Source: Mycoplana azooxidifex (lineage in GTDB: Bacteria > Pseudomonadota > Alphaproteobacteria > Rhizobiales > Rhizobiaceae). From it: a DNA stretch of 64,000 nt. This document shows, piece by piece, positions 55,139 through 63,930 of the stretch. Positions within the stretch are counted from its first letter, which is position 1, and every line of letters begins with the position of its first letter. Where the stretch lies: positions 582,428-646,427 of the forward strand of contig NZ_JACIEE010000002.1 in assembly GCF_014196765.1 (NCBI RefSeq), given 5' to 3'. The notes under the pieces are model-generated. The model was not told where the DNA came from. It worked only from the letters and a program-made list of their open reading frames with translations, and did no database searches. A program made the translations under genes and the position numbers.

Positions 55139-56866
55139 TCACGCCTTTTCCGTCTCCAGGGCGAAGCGGCGGCTCTCGTCGTCGGTGACCAGGTAGACGC
55201 GGAGCGGCGCGGTGCGGCCGCGGATCGCGACCTCGCTGTGGCGGAGACCGTCGGTCTCGAGGCCGGACTGGGCGAGCGCACGCTCGGAGACGGCGATGGC
55301 GACGTCGTGCTCCTTGGCGGTCGTCTCCAGCCGGCTTGCGACGTTGACGGTGTCGCCGACGGCGGTCAGGCTCTTGGTCGTGCCGTAGCCCATCATGCCG
55401 ACGACGCTCGGGCCGGCATGGACGCCGACGGCGATCCTGAGGCGGACGGAGAAGTCGTTCCCCAGTTCGGCGTTCAGATGGGCGATGTCGCGCACGATCG
55501 CGGCTGCGGCGGCGAGCGCCTGGCGGGCGGCCTGGTCGCGGTCCGCCCCCAGCCCGAACAGCGCCATGGCGCCGTCGCCGATGAACTTGTCGAGCCGCCC
55601 GCCGGCCTGCTCGACCGCCTGGCCGACGATGGCGAAATAGCGGTTGAGCAGAAAGACCACGTCGTAGGGCAGGCGGGCCTCCGACAGATCGGTGAAGTTG
55701 CGCAGGTCGCAGAAGAGGACGGCGATCTCCTCCTCGCGGCCGGGCCGAACGGGCTCGGTGGCGACGGGCAGGCTCGCAGCCGGGTTCGGCGCCATCAGCA
55801 GCGCCACGCTGACATCGCCTTCCGGATGCAGCTGGCAGCCGAGCCGGACGTGTTCGTCGGCATGGACGCGGGCGAGCGTGGCCGCCTCGATCGAGCCCGG
55901 CGGGGGCAGGGGCGCGGCGCTGTCGAGGATGCGTACGCGACAGGTCGAGCAGCGGCCCTTGCCGCCGCAGACGGAGTAGTGGGGCACGCCGGCCTGGCGG
56001 CTGGCCTCGAGCACGCTGAGGCCGCGGCGGGCATGGACGAGCGCGCCGTTGGAATAGCGGATGGTGATCTGCGACGCCCGCTCGGCGAGCGTTCGCATGT
56101 GCCGGAGGACCAGGACGAGCGCGATGGCGCCGAGGAAGACGAGGTAGAGCGACAGCTTGATGCGGCCGAGGCCCTCGGCGACAGTGGCCTGGTCGATCGG
56201 CGGCCGCACCGTGCTGAGCGCCTCCGCCTGCGCCGGGTCCATCTGCGGGGCGGTCTCGGCCATGTGGGCGAGCATGCGCCCGGTATCGGCAAAGCCAAGC
56301 AGCGCCAGCACCGGAACGAGGATCGCCACGGCGAAGAGATAGGGCGAGGCGCTCGCATACCAGCTGCGGAAGCGCAGCCAGAAATAGACGCCGACGCAGC
56401 CGTGCGTCCAGATCACCAGCAGCGCGACCGACTGCCGGAAACCCTGCAGCGGATTGACCACCCACAGGCTGCGCACGACCATGCGGTAGTCGACGACGAT
56501 GCCGTAAAGCGGCTGCGACAGGCGTGCCGGCACTGCATGCTCGATGATGAGGAGGGGAATCAGCAGGCCTAAGGCCGTCTGCACCGCCTCGCGCGCCGGC
56601 ATGCGCAGCGTGCGCCGCCGGTAAAGCGAGCGCAGCACCAGCACCACATGGACGACGAGCGCGCCGTAGAGGAGGAGCGTGCCGGCCGGATTGCGCCAGA
56701 AAAGCGCGAACAGGCGGCTGACGCGCTCGGCGGTGTCGAGCGAGACGAGCAGCAACGCATGATTGACCAGGTGCATGGCCACGAAGGTCAGCATGACGAG
56801 CCCGGCGCCGAGCCTGAGCTTCTGCAGAAACCGTTCGGAGGAGAGCGCCGCGATGGCCTGATGCAT
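55139..56866 (-). CDS. cyaC: CyaC-type adenylate cyclase with diheme-like anchor and ferredoxin domain
   Basis: A 575-residue protein. Residues 1-258 form about six membrane helices resembling the succinate dehydrogenase cytochrome b anchor, with His at 32, 36, 73, 110 and 155 as possible heme ligands. A [2Fe-2S] ferredoxin domain follows (Cys300, 306, 309, 344). The class III cyclase (380-550) has Asp387, Asp431 and the purine-selecting Lys427 with Asp in VGDTVNVA, so it makes cAMP. In Sinorhizobium meliloti CyaC of this architecture is reported as quinone/redox-responsive. The extra ferredoxin suggests redox input too. Confidence 0.9.
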   Translation of the reverse strand: MHQAIAALSSERFLQKLRLGAGLVMLTFVAMHLVNHALLLVSLDTAERVSRLFALFWRNPAGTLLLYGALVVHVVLVLRSLYRRRTLRMPAREAVQTALGLLIPLLIIEHAVPARLSQPLYGIVVDYRMVVRSLWVVNPLQGFRQSVALLVIWTHGCVGVYFWLRFRSWYASASPYLFAVAILVPVLALLGFADTGRMLAHMAETAPQMDPAQAEALSTVRPPIDQATVAEGLGRIKLSLYLVFLGAIALVLVLRHMRTLAERASQITIRYSNGALVHARRGLSVLEASRQAGVPHYSVCGGKGRCSTCRVRILDSAAPLPPPGSIEAATLARVHADEHVRLGCQLHPEGDVSVALLMAPNPAASLPVATEPVRPGREEEIAVLFCDLRNFTDLSEARLPYDVVFLLNRYFAIVGQAVEQAGGRLDKFIGDGAMALFGLGADRDQAARQALAAAAAIVRDIAHLNAELGNDFSVRLRIAVGVHAGPSVVGMMGYGTTKSLTAVGDTVNVASRLETTAKEHDVAIAVSERALAQSGLETDGLRHSEVAIRGRTAPLRVYLVTDDESRRFALETEKA

Positions 56867-57192
56867 GATCTGTCGGGGTTCCTGTCCGGTTGGCGACGGT
56901 TGTTGACGTCTGTCAATTCTACAGGCGATCCGTCCTGCGACAACAAGGAGATAGCGCGCGGGGACGGGATGCGGAAGGCGGCGGAATGTTGACGCTGTGT
57001 CGCCTGTTGCGCCACAGGGGGAAGACGGCCCGGCCGTGGCCGTGCGCTCCGATGGCGCCCGCGGCAGGCTGGAGCACAGGTTTACGCCCCGGCACATCGG
57101 TGGGGGCCGGCGTCCGGGAGTGAAAGCCCCCGTGCGGTCGCAAGGGCCATTTCAGGGAGGAGCCGCCCGATCGCGGGCCTCGCGGTCCGGCG
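56867..57192. other. 326-bp region upstream of cyaC
   Basis: Non-coding, GC-rich to the right (57000-57192) with no supported gene. It ends at the lpsL stop. The leftward cyaC promoter and the palindrome at 56903 are at its left end. Confidence 0.4.
56903..56916. promoter_or_regulatory. TTGAC-N4-GTCAA inverted repeat before cyaC
   Basis: A symmetrical TTGAC/GTCAA pair 37 bp upstream of the cyaC start. On the minus strand it also supplies a TTGACA that could be a -35 box. An operator overlapping the promoter is possible. Confidence 0.4.
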
Positions 57193-58224
57193 TCAGGAGC
57201 GCGCGGCGCGGGTGCCCGGGCGATAGAAATCGCCGTACCAGTCGACGAAGTCCTTCACGCCGGCGGCGAGCGGGGTCGAGGGCTTGTAGCCGGTGAGCGC
57301 GAGCAGGAGGTCAGGGCTGGCGAAGGTGCGCGGCGCCTCGCCCGGCTGCATCGGCAGGAGCTTCGTCTTCGCCTTCCGGCCGAGCGCATCTTCGAGCGTG
57401 GAGACGAAATCGGTCAGCCCGACCGGGTTGCCGCCGCCGATGTTGACGATGCGGAACGGGGCCTGGCGGGAGAGCGTGTCGAGGCCTGTGGGCGCAGCCA
57501 CCCGGTTGTCCTCAGAGGGTGCGATGGCCGACAGCTTCAGCATGGCCTCGACGAGATCCTCGACATAGGTGAAGTCGCGGCTCATCCGGCCTTCGCCGTA
57601 GAGCTCGATCTCGCGGCCTTCGAGGATGGCGCGGGTGAACTTGAACAGCGCCATGTCCGGCCGGCCCCAGGAGCCGTAGACGGTGAAGAAGCGGAAGGTG
57701 GTGGTCGGCAGGCCGTAGAGATGGGCATAGCTGTGCGCCATGACCTCCATCGCCTTCTTGCTGGCGCCGTAGATCGTCAGCGGCTCGTCGGTCCGGTCGT
57801 TTTCGCGGAAGGGGATCGTCTCGCTGGCGCCGTAGACCGAGGAGGAGGAGGCGAGCATGAGGTGGCGGGCATCGACCGACCGCGCCGCCTCCAGGAGGTT
57901 CCAGGTGCCGAGGATGTTGGACTCGACGTAGGACTTCGGCTCCTCGAGGCTGTAGCGCACGCCGGCCTGGGCGGCCAGGTGCACGATGACGTCGGGCGCG
58001 GCGCTTTCGAGCGCGCGTCGGACGCCGGACTGGTCCTCCAGCATCACCTTGTGGAAGCGGTAGGCCGGGAACTGGACCAGCCCGGCGTTGCGCGCTTCCT
58101 TCAGCGAGACGTCGTAATAGGGGGTCATACCGTCAAGGCCGACGACCTCGTGACCTTCCTCCAGCAGGCGCCGGGCAAGGTGGAAGCCGATGAAGCCGGC
58201 CGCGCCGGTAATGAAGTATCTCAT
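57193..58224 (-). CDS. lpsL: UDP-glucuronate 4-epimerase
   Basis: A 343-residue extended SDR. NAD loop [15 protein letters not shown], catalytic SSSVYGA and YGASK, and the family pattern [20 protein letters not shown]. The sequence matches CapI/LpsL epimerases, which turn UDP-glucuronate to UDP-galacturonate. It lies 3 bp downstream of the UDP-glucose dehydrogenase gene that makes its substrate. In rhizobia lpsL is needed for LPS core and exopolysaccharide. Confidence 0.94.
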   Translation of the reverse strand: MRYFITGAAGFIGFHLARRLLEEGHEVVGLDGMTPYYDVSLKEARNAGLVQFPAYRFHKVMLEDQSGVRRALESAAPDVIVHLAAQAGVRYSLEEPKSYVESNILGTWNLLEAARSVDARHLMLASSSSVYGASETIPFRENDRTDEPLTIYGASKKAMEVMAHSYAHLYGLPTTTFRFFTVYGSWGRPDMALFKFTRAILEGREIELYGEGRMSRDFTYVEDLVEAMLKLSAIAPSEDNRVAAPTGLDTLSRQAPFRIVNIGGGNPVGLTDFVSTLEDALGRKAKTKLLPMQPGEAPRTFASPDLLLALTGYKPSTPLAAGVKDFVDWYGDFYRPGTRAARS

Positions 58225-58226
58225 CC

Positions 58227-59543
58227 TCAGGTCCTGTCGCCGCTCCGGCCGATGCCGACATATTCGAAGCCGTAACGGCGTGCTTCCTGCGGCGGGTAGA
58301 CGTTACGCAGGTCGATCATGTTGGGCGCCTTCATGGTGGCGTGCAGCTTGCGGAAGTCGAGCGCGCGGAACTCGTCCCATTCGGTGACGAGCACGATCGC
58401 CTCGGCACCGGCGGCGATCGCATAGGGGTCCGGGCCGAACTCGACATCTTTCAGCAGCGCGCGGGCGCCGTCCATGCCCTCGGGATCGAAGGCCGAGATC
58501 GTCGCGCCATGGTCCTGCAGGGCCTGGATGATGGTCAGCGCCGGGGCGTCGCGCAGGTCGTCGGTGTTGGGCTTGAAAGTCAGGCCGAGGACGGCAATCT
58601 TCTTGCCGCGCACCGAGCCGCCGCAGGCGGTGATGACCTTGCGGGCCATGGCGCGCTTGCGGTTGTCGTTGATGGCGACGGTGGTCTCGATCAGCCGCAT
58701 CGGGCTGTCGGCGTCGGATGCGGTCTTGACCAGCGCCAGCGTGTCCTTGGGGAAGCACGAGCCGCCGTAGCCGGGGCCGGCATGCAGGAACTTGTCGCCG
58801 ATGCGCTTGTCGTAGCCGATGCCCTTGGCGACCTTCTGCACGTCGGCGCCCAGACGTTCGCAGAGATCGGCGATCTCGTTGATGAAGGTGATCTTCATGG
58901 CGAGGAAGGCGTTGGCGGCGTACTTGATCAGTTCCGAGGTGCGGCGCTCGCAGAAGAACAGCGGGCCTTCGTTCAGGTGCAGCGGGCGGTAGACCTCGGT
59001 CATGACCTCGATGGCGCGCGGTTCGTCGGTGCCGACGACGATGCGGTCGGGACGCTTGAAGTCGCCGATCGCCGCACCCTCGCGCAAAAATTCCGGATTG
59101 GAGACGACCGAGAAATCGGCGTCCGGATTGGCCTCGCGGATGATCGCTTCGACCTCGTCGCCGGTGCCGACCGGGACGGTCGACTTGGTGACGACGACGG
59201 TGTAGCCGTCGATGGCCTTGGCGATCTGGCGCGCGGCGGCATAGACATAGGTGAGGTCGGCATGGCCGTCGCCGCGGCGCGACGGCGTGCCGACGGCGAT
59301 GAAGACGACGTCCGCCCAGGCGACCGCCTGCTCGAGATCGGTGGTGAAGTTCAGCCGGCCGGCCTCGGTGTTGGACTTGACCAGTTCCTGCAGGCCCGGC
59401 TCGAAGATCGGGATGTCGCCGTTGCGCAGCGCCTCGATCTTCTCGGCCACGTTGTCGACGCACACGACGTCATGGCCGAAGTCTGCAAAGCAAACGCCCG
59501 AAACAAGGCCGACATAGCCGGCGCCAATCATCACTATCCGCAT
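58227..59543 (-). CDS. rkpK: UDP-glucose 6-dehydrogenase
   Basis: A 438-residue enzyme oxidising UDP-glucose to UDP-glucuronate with 2 [27 protein letters not shown] begins the NAD domain (not quoted further); the catalytic Cys263 is in [11 protein letters not shown], and [19 protein letters not shown] is the C-terminal substrate part. Paired with lpsL, as in S. meliloti, where the genes are named rkpK and lpsL. It supplies glucuronic acid for the uronic-acid glycans implied by the lyases. Confidence 0.95.
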   Translation of the reverse strand: MRIVMIGAGYVGLVSGVCFADFGHDVVCVDNVAEKIEALRNGDIPIFEPGLQELVKSNTEAGRLNFTTDLEQAVAWADVVFIAVGTPSRRGDGHADLTYVYAAARQIAKAIDGYTVVVTKSTVPVGTGDEVEAIIREANPDADFSVVSNPEFLREGAAIGDFKRPDRIVVGTDEPRAIEVMTEVYRPLHLNEGPLFFCERRTSELIKYAANAFLAMKITFINEIADLCERLGADVQKVAKGIGYDKRIGDKFLHAGPGYGGSCFPKDTLALVKTASDADSPMRLIETTVAINDNRKRAMARKVITACGGSVRGKKIAVLGLTFKPNTDDLRDAPALTIIQALQDHGATISAFDPEGMDGARALLKDVEFGPDPYAIAAGAEAIVLVTEWDEFRALDFRKLHATMKAPNMIDLRNVYPPQEARRYGFEYVGIGRSGDRT

Positions 59544-59694
59544 GTGAGTTCCATCGTCTGGTCTGGTTCCGCAAGCAGCGGTCGAAAGAAAATACCGGCG
59601 ATCCGGCGGTTCGGATCGAACTTCTATTCATCCGGCGACAGAAAGAAAGTCATTTTTTAAAGAGGCGGGAGGTTGTTCGCCAAACGTTGCCACG

Positions 59695-59735
59695 GTCAGA
59701 CAGCGCCGGCCAGGGCCAGACAGCACCGGCCGGGG
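59695..59735. repeat. Tandem 20-bp repeat, two units
   Basis: GTCAGACAGCGCCGGCCAGGG followed by CCAGACAGCACCGGCCGGGG. It lies in the 206-bp gap between rkpK and the MmcQ gene. Confidence 0.6.
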
Positions 59736-59749
59736 CAAGGCGGACATTT

Positions 59750-60136
59750 TCAATGCGTCGTGCCTTTCCTGCGCGCGCCTGCCCCCGTTTTGGTCGCGGG
59801 GGGCGTTGCGGAACACGGCGTAGGATCGGTGCGGGGCGCCACGTTGCCCCAGGCGATCTCGACCATGTGGTGGACCGTATCGGCCTCGGCTGCGGCGAAA
59901 TAGACCGAGGTCCAGCCCTTGTGGCCCCAGCCGCCGGGCACGGCGGAGCAGAGCCCCGGCTCGGTCTCCGACAGCATGGCCTGCTGGCCGCGCGTCAGCT
60001 TGATGACGGCGCGCCCGGGCTCCGGCAGGGCGAGGAAGATGCGCCCGCCCACCCGGAAGTCGCGCTTGCCGAAATGGGCACTTTCCTCCGCGCCGGGCAT
60101 GGCCAGCGCCATCTGGACGAGGTCTTCGGATGTCAT
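59750..60136 (-). CDS. MmcQ/YjbR-family protein
   Basis: A 128-residue MmcQ/YjbR (CyaY-like fold) protein. MTSEDLVQMALAMPGAEESAHFG then DFRVGGRIFLALPEPGRAVIKL and PGGWGHKGWTSVYF. The family is linked to DNA binding by structural analogy only. The start MTSEDL is used, with no ribosome site obvious for the earlier ATG. The C-terminus ends in a basic tail. Confidence 0.88.
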   Translation of the reverse strand: MTSEDLVQMALAMPGAEESAHFGKRDFRVGGRIFLALPEPGRAVIKLTRGQQAMLSETEPGLCSAVPGGWGHKGWTSVYFAAAEADTVHHMVEIAWGNVAPRTDPTPCSATPPATKTGAGARRKGTTH

Positions 60137-60252
60137 GATTGAAGGTAGCATGGAACGGGGCGGGCCGGAAGAATATGGAGCACTACAGACGGTAGGTGCG
60201 GTGAAAAGCGGGTTTTATCCAGATAGGAGAATAAGCCTAGTTGTGTACTTCG

Positions 60253-60270
60253 TTAGCATTTCAATGCTAA
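60253..60270. promoter_or_regulatory. Perfect hairpin 9 bp before an accessory gene pair
   Basis: TTAGCAT-TTCA-ATGCTAA: a 7-bp perfect inverted repeat with a 4-nt loop, ending 9 bp before the ATG at 60280. It may be an operator or hide the ribosome site. The region is lower in GC than the flanks. Confidence 0.55.
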
Positions 60271-60279
60271 GACGAGGCT

Positions 60280-60774
60280 ATGGATCTGAGGGCTTTGATA
60301 GGAGCGAAGAAATCCTCGGTTAAGTCCGGGGGTTGGAAGCAAGGGGAGATACCCCGTGCCCAATGGCCGTCACGCAAGGCCAAGTCAAAATTCTACAAGT
60401 GGGGTCCTCTCTACCACTGGCAGGTAATCACGTTCTCGGCGCTCGGAAATGAGTGCCGCGTGTTGATCTTACTCAACGAAGCTAAACAGATATTCAGGGC
60501 ATCCTTCGGAGTTACCTCGGCAGGAGAGACGACGGTCCTTTGCGACTATGAATTCCATGCATCGGAACCTGGCTGGCACTGTCATGCCCGCTGCGATGGC
60601 CTCGATACGATCAACGTCTGGACAAATCGTTTTGGAGCTATTCGTCTGCCCAAAAGTGGGAGTAAACATAGGCGTACCGAATTTAAGTTCGGAAGAACCG
60701 CTCTTTCGCCTACTTCCGCGTTTAATTGCGCAGTAAAGGTCTTTGGAATCGACAAGAGGGACGGCGAGCTATGA
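60280..60774 (+). CDS. Hypothetical protein, partner of DUF1828
   Basis: A 164-residue protein not recognised. MDLRALIGAKKSSVKSGGW opens it; a beta-rich middle (VITFSALGNECRVLILLNE, FRASFGVTSAGETTVLCDYE) and a Cys/His/Trp segment (HASEPGWHCHARCD) follow. It is followed by the DUF1828 gene with an ATGA overlap, so the two are coexpressed. GC content and codon use are lower than in the neighbouring core. An accessory role (toxin-antitoxin or defence) is inferred from layout. Confidence 0.7.
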   Translation: MDLRALIGAKKSSVKSGGWKQGEIPRAQWPSRKAKSKFYKWGPLYHWQVITFSALGNECRVLILLNEAKQIFRASFGVTSAGETTVLCDYEFHASEPGWHCHARCDGLDTINVWTNRFGAIRLPKSGSKHRRTEFKFGRTALSPTSAFNCAVKVFGIDKRDGEL

Positions 60775-61541
60775 AGGCTGACCTCTGCAGAGCGTTTTGC
60801 GACGACATAACGGTTACCGAAGTTCCAGCAGGTTTGGCGGTCGGAACCGTGTTTAGGCGTGACGACGGCGACCGCATCTCATTCTATGTTCTTCAAGCCG
60901 ACGATGGTCGTTACCGCCTCGAGGACGATGGTGCCACAATACCGCTTCTTGAAGGCGCCGGAGTTGATTTCGAGACTGAAACGCGCCGAAGGGCGTTGGA
61001 CAGCCTCTTAGCTGGCGTCGATGCATACTTCGATGCCGAAGAGGCCACGATCAAAACGAACCCGTTTCCAGTTTACGAAGTTGCAAGCCGCGCATTGAGT
61101 TTTGTGAGTGTCATGATCAGGATGAATGATTTCCTCCTCCTGACCCAAGAGAAGGTCATTTCTACATTTCGCGAGGATGCTGCCGAAGCGATACGCATGG
61201 AGGTAGGGAATCGTGCCCAAATTCGAGAAGGCGAGGCAATTAATGCTCGCCTGTCGGAGGTGAAGCCCGACATGATCGTAGAAGCAGAGGATCGACCTCC
61301 CGTCGCGATTTTCTTTGGTAACTCACCCGGCCGTGTGCATGATGCAATCTTCCTGCATCAGACAGCAGCCTATGAGGTTAAGCAGGACATATCGGTTATT
61401 GCATTGCTAGAGCAGGATAATTCCGTTCCAGTCGAGTTGCGGAGGCGCGCGACTAACCGGCTGACAACTGTTCCGGTCTTCAGACAAGATGAAGATGCAG
61501 CCGTGGCACGTATCGTGCGCGAGGCGATTGGGAACAGATGA
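60771..61541 (+). CDS. DUF1828/DUF1829 protein
   Basis: A 256-residue protein. The DUF1828 half shows IS-FYVLQADDGRYRLEDDG, then TETRRRALDSLLAGV and FVSVMIRMNDFLLL. The C-terminal half looks like DUF1829 (PDMIVEAEDRPP, AAYEVKQDISVIALLEQ). Homologues are frequent in phages and islands of Firmicutes and Proteobacteria; the function is unknown. The acidic residues of the C-terminus could fit a nuclease-like fold, but no clear catalytic set is seen. Coupled to the upstream unknown gene. Confidence 0.82.
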   Translation: MKADLCRAFCDDITVTEVPAGLAVGTVFRRDDGDRISFYVLQADDGRYRLEDDGATIPLLEGAGVDFETETRRRALDSLLAGVDAYFDAEEATIKTNPFPVYEVASRALSFVSVMIRMNDFLLLTQEKVISTFREDAAEAIRMEVGNRAQIREGEAINARLSEVKPDMIVEAEDRPPVAIFFGNSPGRVHDAIFLHQTAAYEVKQDISVIALLEQDNSVPVELRRRATNRLTTVPVFRQDEDAAVARIVREAIGNR

Positions 61542-61622
61542 TGCGCAACAAGGTTTGGCGGTATCGGCAATGGACTCATTGCAGCCGCCGGGTATCGGGC
61601 ACTGATTTTAGGAAAATAATCC

Positions 61623-61651
61623 TTGACGGCGTGACGGTGGTTTGGTAGGGT
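61623..61651 (+). promoter_or_regulatory. Sigma70-like promoter
   Basis: TTGACG (61623-61628), a 17-bp spacer, then TAGGGT (61646-61651). It would read into the leader of the terminase genes. The -10 is only partly consensus. Confidence 0.4.
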
Positions 61652-61935
61652 CTTGCTACGGTCGGAAAAGTGCGGGCGGAGAGATCCCCCAAATGTCCGG
61701 TTGCTGCGGCCAGTCCCGGTGGAAGCGAGATCGCCGTCGGGAAACGCGCAGGCAAAAAGGCGTTCGCGTGACACGGACGGTTTCACTTTAAGCGGTGGAA
61801 CGGTCGGTGCGGACGATGCCGGAACCCTCAAGCGGCGATATCCGCCCGCTGGCCGACAGGTCCCGGTTTTGAGGCCTGGTTGCCGACCCGGTTGCTGGCG
61901 AGAGACCAGAGACACAGATCGAAACATTGAGACGC

Positions 61936-61971
61936 AAGGCGCCCGTCCGGTTCGGATCGCGGCGCCTTTTT
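61936..61971 (+). terminator. Intrinsic terminator or attenuator before the terminase genes
   Basis: AAGGCGCC (61936-61943) and GGCGCCTT (61961-61968) form a perfect 8-bp stem ending in T-run TTTTT. It is 16 bp before the start at 61987, so a transcript from the promoter at 61623 would be attenuated here. Confidence 0.65.
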
Positions 61972-61986
61972 CATGCGGAGCTTCCC

Positions 61987-62550
61987 ATGCGTGAATTCGA
62001 CGAGGCCGACCTGCGGCTGTTCGGGGTGGCGGAGCCCGCCTATGACGGACTGGCCGCCTGCGGCCGGGGCGACGCGACGGAGACGGCGGCTCTCGTGCTC
62101 GACTTGAAGTCGGAGACGGGCGGCGATCCGCTCGACGACATGCAGGCGATGCTGTCCCAGATGACGAAGGAACTGCGCGAGCGCTTCCAGCGCTTCCAGG
62201 GCCAGCGCCGCTCGGCCGAGCAGGTGGCGGCGGAGGCCGAGGGCGATGCCGAGCGCAAGCTCGGCCAGGCCGACGCCAAGGCCGCGATCGAGGCGGTGTC
62301 GCTGATCGTGCGCACGCTGGAGAAGATCGACAGCCTGCAGCGCACCATCCTGAGCGAGCGGCGCGACGCAGCCGAGTTGGCCTGCGAGGCCGCCGACTTC
62401 GAGGCGGTGGTCGCCGAGTTCGACCGGCGGGTGGAGGCGAAGGCACAGGCCTATCTCGAGCGATGGAAGGCGGAATATGAAGCGAGCGCGCGGCGGGCGG
62501 CCGACTGCGGGGCCGTGGGCGATGGCGGCGACGGCAGGAACGGCCCGTAA
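61987..62550 (+). CDS. Probable small terminase-like protein of a phage/GTA cluster
   Basis: A 187-residue, highly charged coiled-coil protein (EMQAM-type helices, QVAAEAEGDAERKLGQADAK, AIEAVSLIVRTLEKIDSLQR). Its position directly before a large terminase and its VRTLEKID motif suggest a TerS-like role, as in gene transfer agent clusters. There is no proof of DNA binding. It overlaps the terminase start by 29 bp. Confidence 0.6.
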   Translation: MREFDEADLRLFGVAEPAYDGLAACGRGDATETAALVLDLKSETGGDPLDDMQAMLSQMTKELRERFQRFQGQRRSAEQVAAEAEGDAERKLGQADAKAAIEAVSLIVRTLEKIDSLQRTILSERRDAAELACEAADFEAVVAEFDRRVEAKAQAYLERWKAEYEASARRAADCGAVGDGGDGRNGP

Positions 62551-63517
62551 GAGGCGGCGGCTGGCAGACAAGATCGAGCGCGGATTGCAGAAGGCGGCCG
62601 ACCGGATGGCGAAAGACGCGGACCGGAGCCGTGCAAGGCGTGAGGCCGCCGTTGCGGATGCGTTGGGATGCGTGGATGCGCTGGAGCGGCAGATCGGGCG
62701 GCGGGACACAGGCGGTGCGCGGGACGGGGCGGGCGGCGATGGCCGGTCGGTGACGATGGCTGTCGGGTTCGATGGCGATCGGGATGGCTTGGCCTGCGAT
62801 GGTCACGCTATTGCCTTCGATGGTCGCCCGACCACGGTATTCGGTGTGCCACCTGCTCTTGCTGAGGGCTCGGCTGCCCCTCATCCGCCTGCCGGCACCT
62901 TCTCCCCGCAGGCGGGGCGAAGGGGAGTTGCCGCTACGGCGGTGGCCGGATTGGACGGCGATCGCGATGGTTTGGCTTCGGACGGTCACGCCGTGGCATC
63001 CGCTGCGGAGCCACCTTCTCTGGCGGCGGGCCCGGCCGGCGGTGGAGCCGTGCTGGATTTCGACGGGCGAGAGATTGGTAGCGAGCGGCTGGGCCGGTCG
63101 TTCCGGCTCTGGGCGCTGGAGCGCCATCCGGCGCAGGAGGCGCCGAAGGGCGACTGGCGGGTGTGGCTGCTGATGGGTGGCCGCGGATCGGGAAAGACGC
63201 GGGCCGGTGCCGAATGGGTGCATGAGGTGGCCCGCAGGACGGCGAAGCTGCGGATCGCGCTGGTGGCCGAGACGCTGGGCGATGCGCGCGAGGTGATGAT
63301 CGACGGCGTTTCCGGCATCTGCCGGATCGCCCGCCGGGAGCGCCCGGAATTCGAGGCCTCGCGGCGACGGCTCGTCTGGCCGAATGGGACGATCGCGCAG
63401 ATCTTCTCTTCGGAGGACCCCGAGAGCCTGCGCGGGCCGCAGTTCCATCTCGCCTGGTGTGACGAGTTGCACCGTAGCATTGTTAGTGAGCGCGTCAACC
63501 TAAAAAGCGCTGCATAA
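62522..63517 (+). pseudogene. Truncated large terminase (phage/GTA TerL)
   Basis: The terminase ATPase begins normally: WRVWLLMGGRGSGKTRAGAEW (Walker A with Lys, at about 63160-63220) followed by IALVAETLGDAREVMIDG and LRGPQFHLAWCDEL, the Walker B. The sequence then changes abruptly at about 63470 to HRSIVSERVNLKSAA and stops. The nuclease half is missing. The N-terminal 180 residues carry a duplicated DGDRDGLA-DGHA block around a palindromic repeat. It cannot package DNA as it stands. Confidence 0.85.
62877..62926. repeat. CTTCTCCCC-type palindrome inside terminase frame
   Basis: CCCCTCATCCGCCTGCCGGC and ACCTTCTCCCCGCAGGCGGG resemble the second repeat family (31066). It is read in frame as APHPPAGTFSPQAGRRG and lies between two copies of the DGDRDGLA-DGHA coding block. 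Confidence 0.6.
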
Positions 63518-63622
63518 ACAGCAAATTAGCCCAAATGAAAAGAGTTGGTAATGTGAGCAGTCTTTGCTCGCAATTCAGGAAGCAGGCTTTAGTTTTCAAC
63601 TTGTGATAGGAACAAGGAGATA

Positions 63623-63814
63623 ATGATGCTTGCAATGGTTGAGCACACAAAGACAGACGTGAAACACGGTTTTCGGGTCTGGGGAGTTTTCGATGGAGAA
63701 GTATTTGACCGTACTTGGCCGACTGCTGCTGCTTGGTCTGCTTGGCGGCGTCTCAATGAACGTCGATATCAAATTGAAGTCCGTGGCATGGCTTCCGTCG
63801 AGGTTGCAGCATGA
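63623..63814 (+). CDS. Small hypothetical protein, mobile-element accessory
   Basis: A 63-residue protein with AAGGAG 4 nt before the ATG (MMLAMVEHTKTDVKHGFRVW). FRVWGVFDGEVFDRTWPTAAAWSAWRRLN is a compact alpha/beta candidate not recognised. It overlaps the DUF2958 fragment by 4 bp, as small accessory genes do on conjugative elements. Composition is AT-richer than the core. Confidence 0.55.
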   Translation: MMLAMVEHTKTDVKHGFRVWGVFDGEVFDRTWPTAAAWSAWRRLNERRYQIEVRGMASVEVAA

Positions 63815-63930
63815 ACATTCTGCTGACCCCGGAACTCCGCGCGAAACTGATCCTGAACAACCGAGATCGTGATGCCGATCATATCCCGGTCGTCAAATGG
63901 TTCACACTGTTGGTTTCCGCGCAGAACTGA
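63811..63930 (+). pseudogene. DUF2958 gene, 3' truncated
   Basis: Thirty codons match the start of DUF2958 (MNILLTPELRAKLILNNRDR, then ADHIPVVKWF), proteins found on plasmids and integrative elements. After the Phe-Thr the sequence departs and ends in LLVSAQN and TGA. Full DUF2958 proteins are about 100-120 residues. The break coincides with a putative IS end. Confidence 0.7.

Larger units (their letters stand above)
61542..61986. other. 445-bp region between the DUF1828 pair and phage-type genes
   Basis: Non-coding. It holds a sigma70-like promoter (61623) and an intrinsic terminator (61936). Short open frames here lack ribosome sites. Confidence 0.5.
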
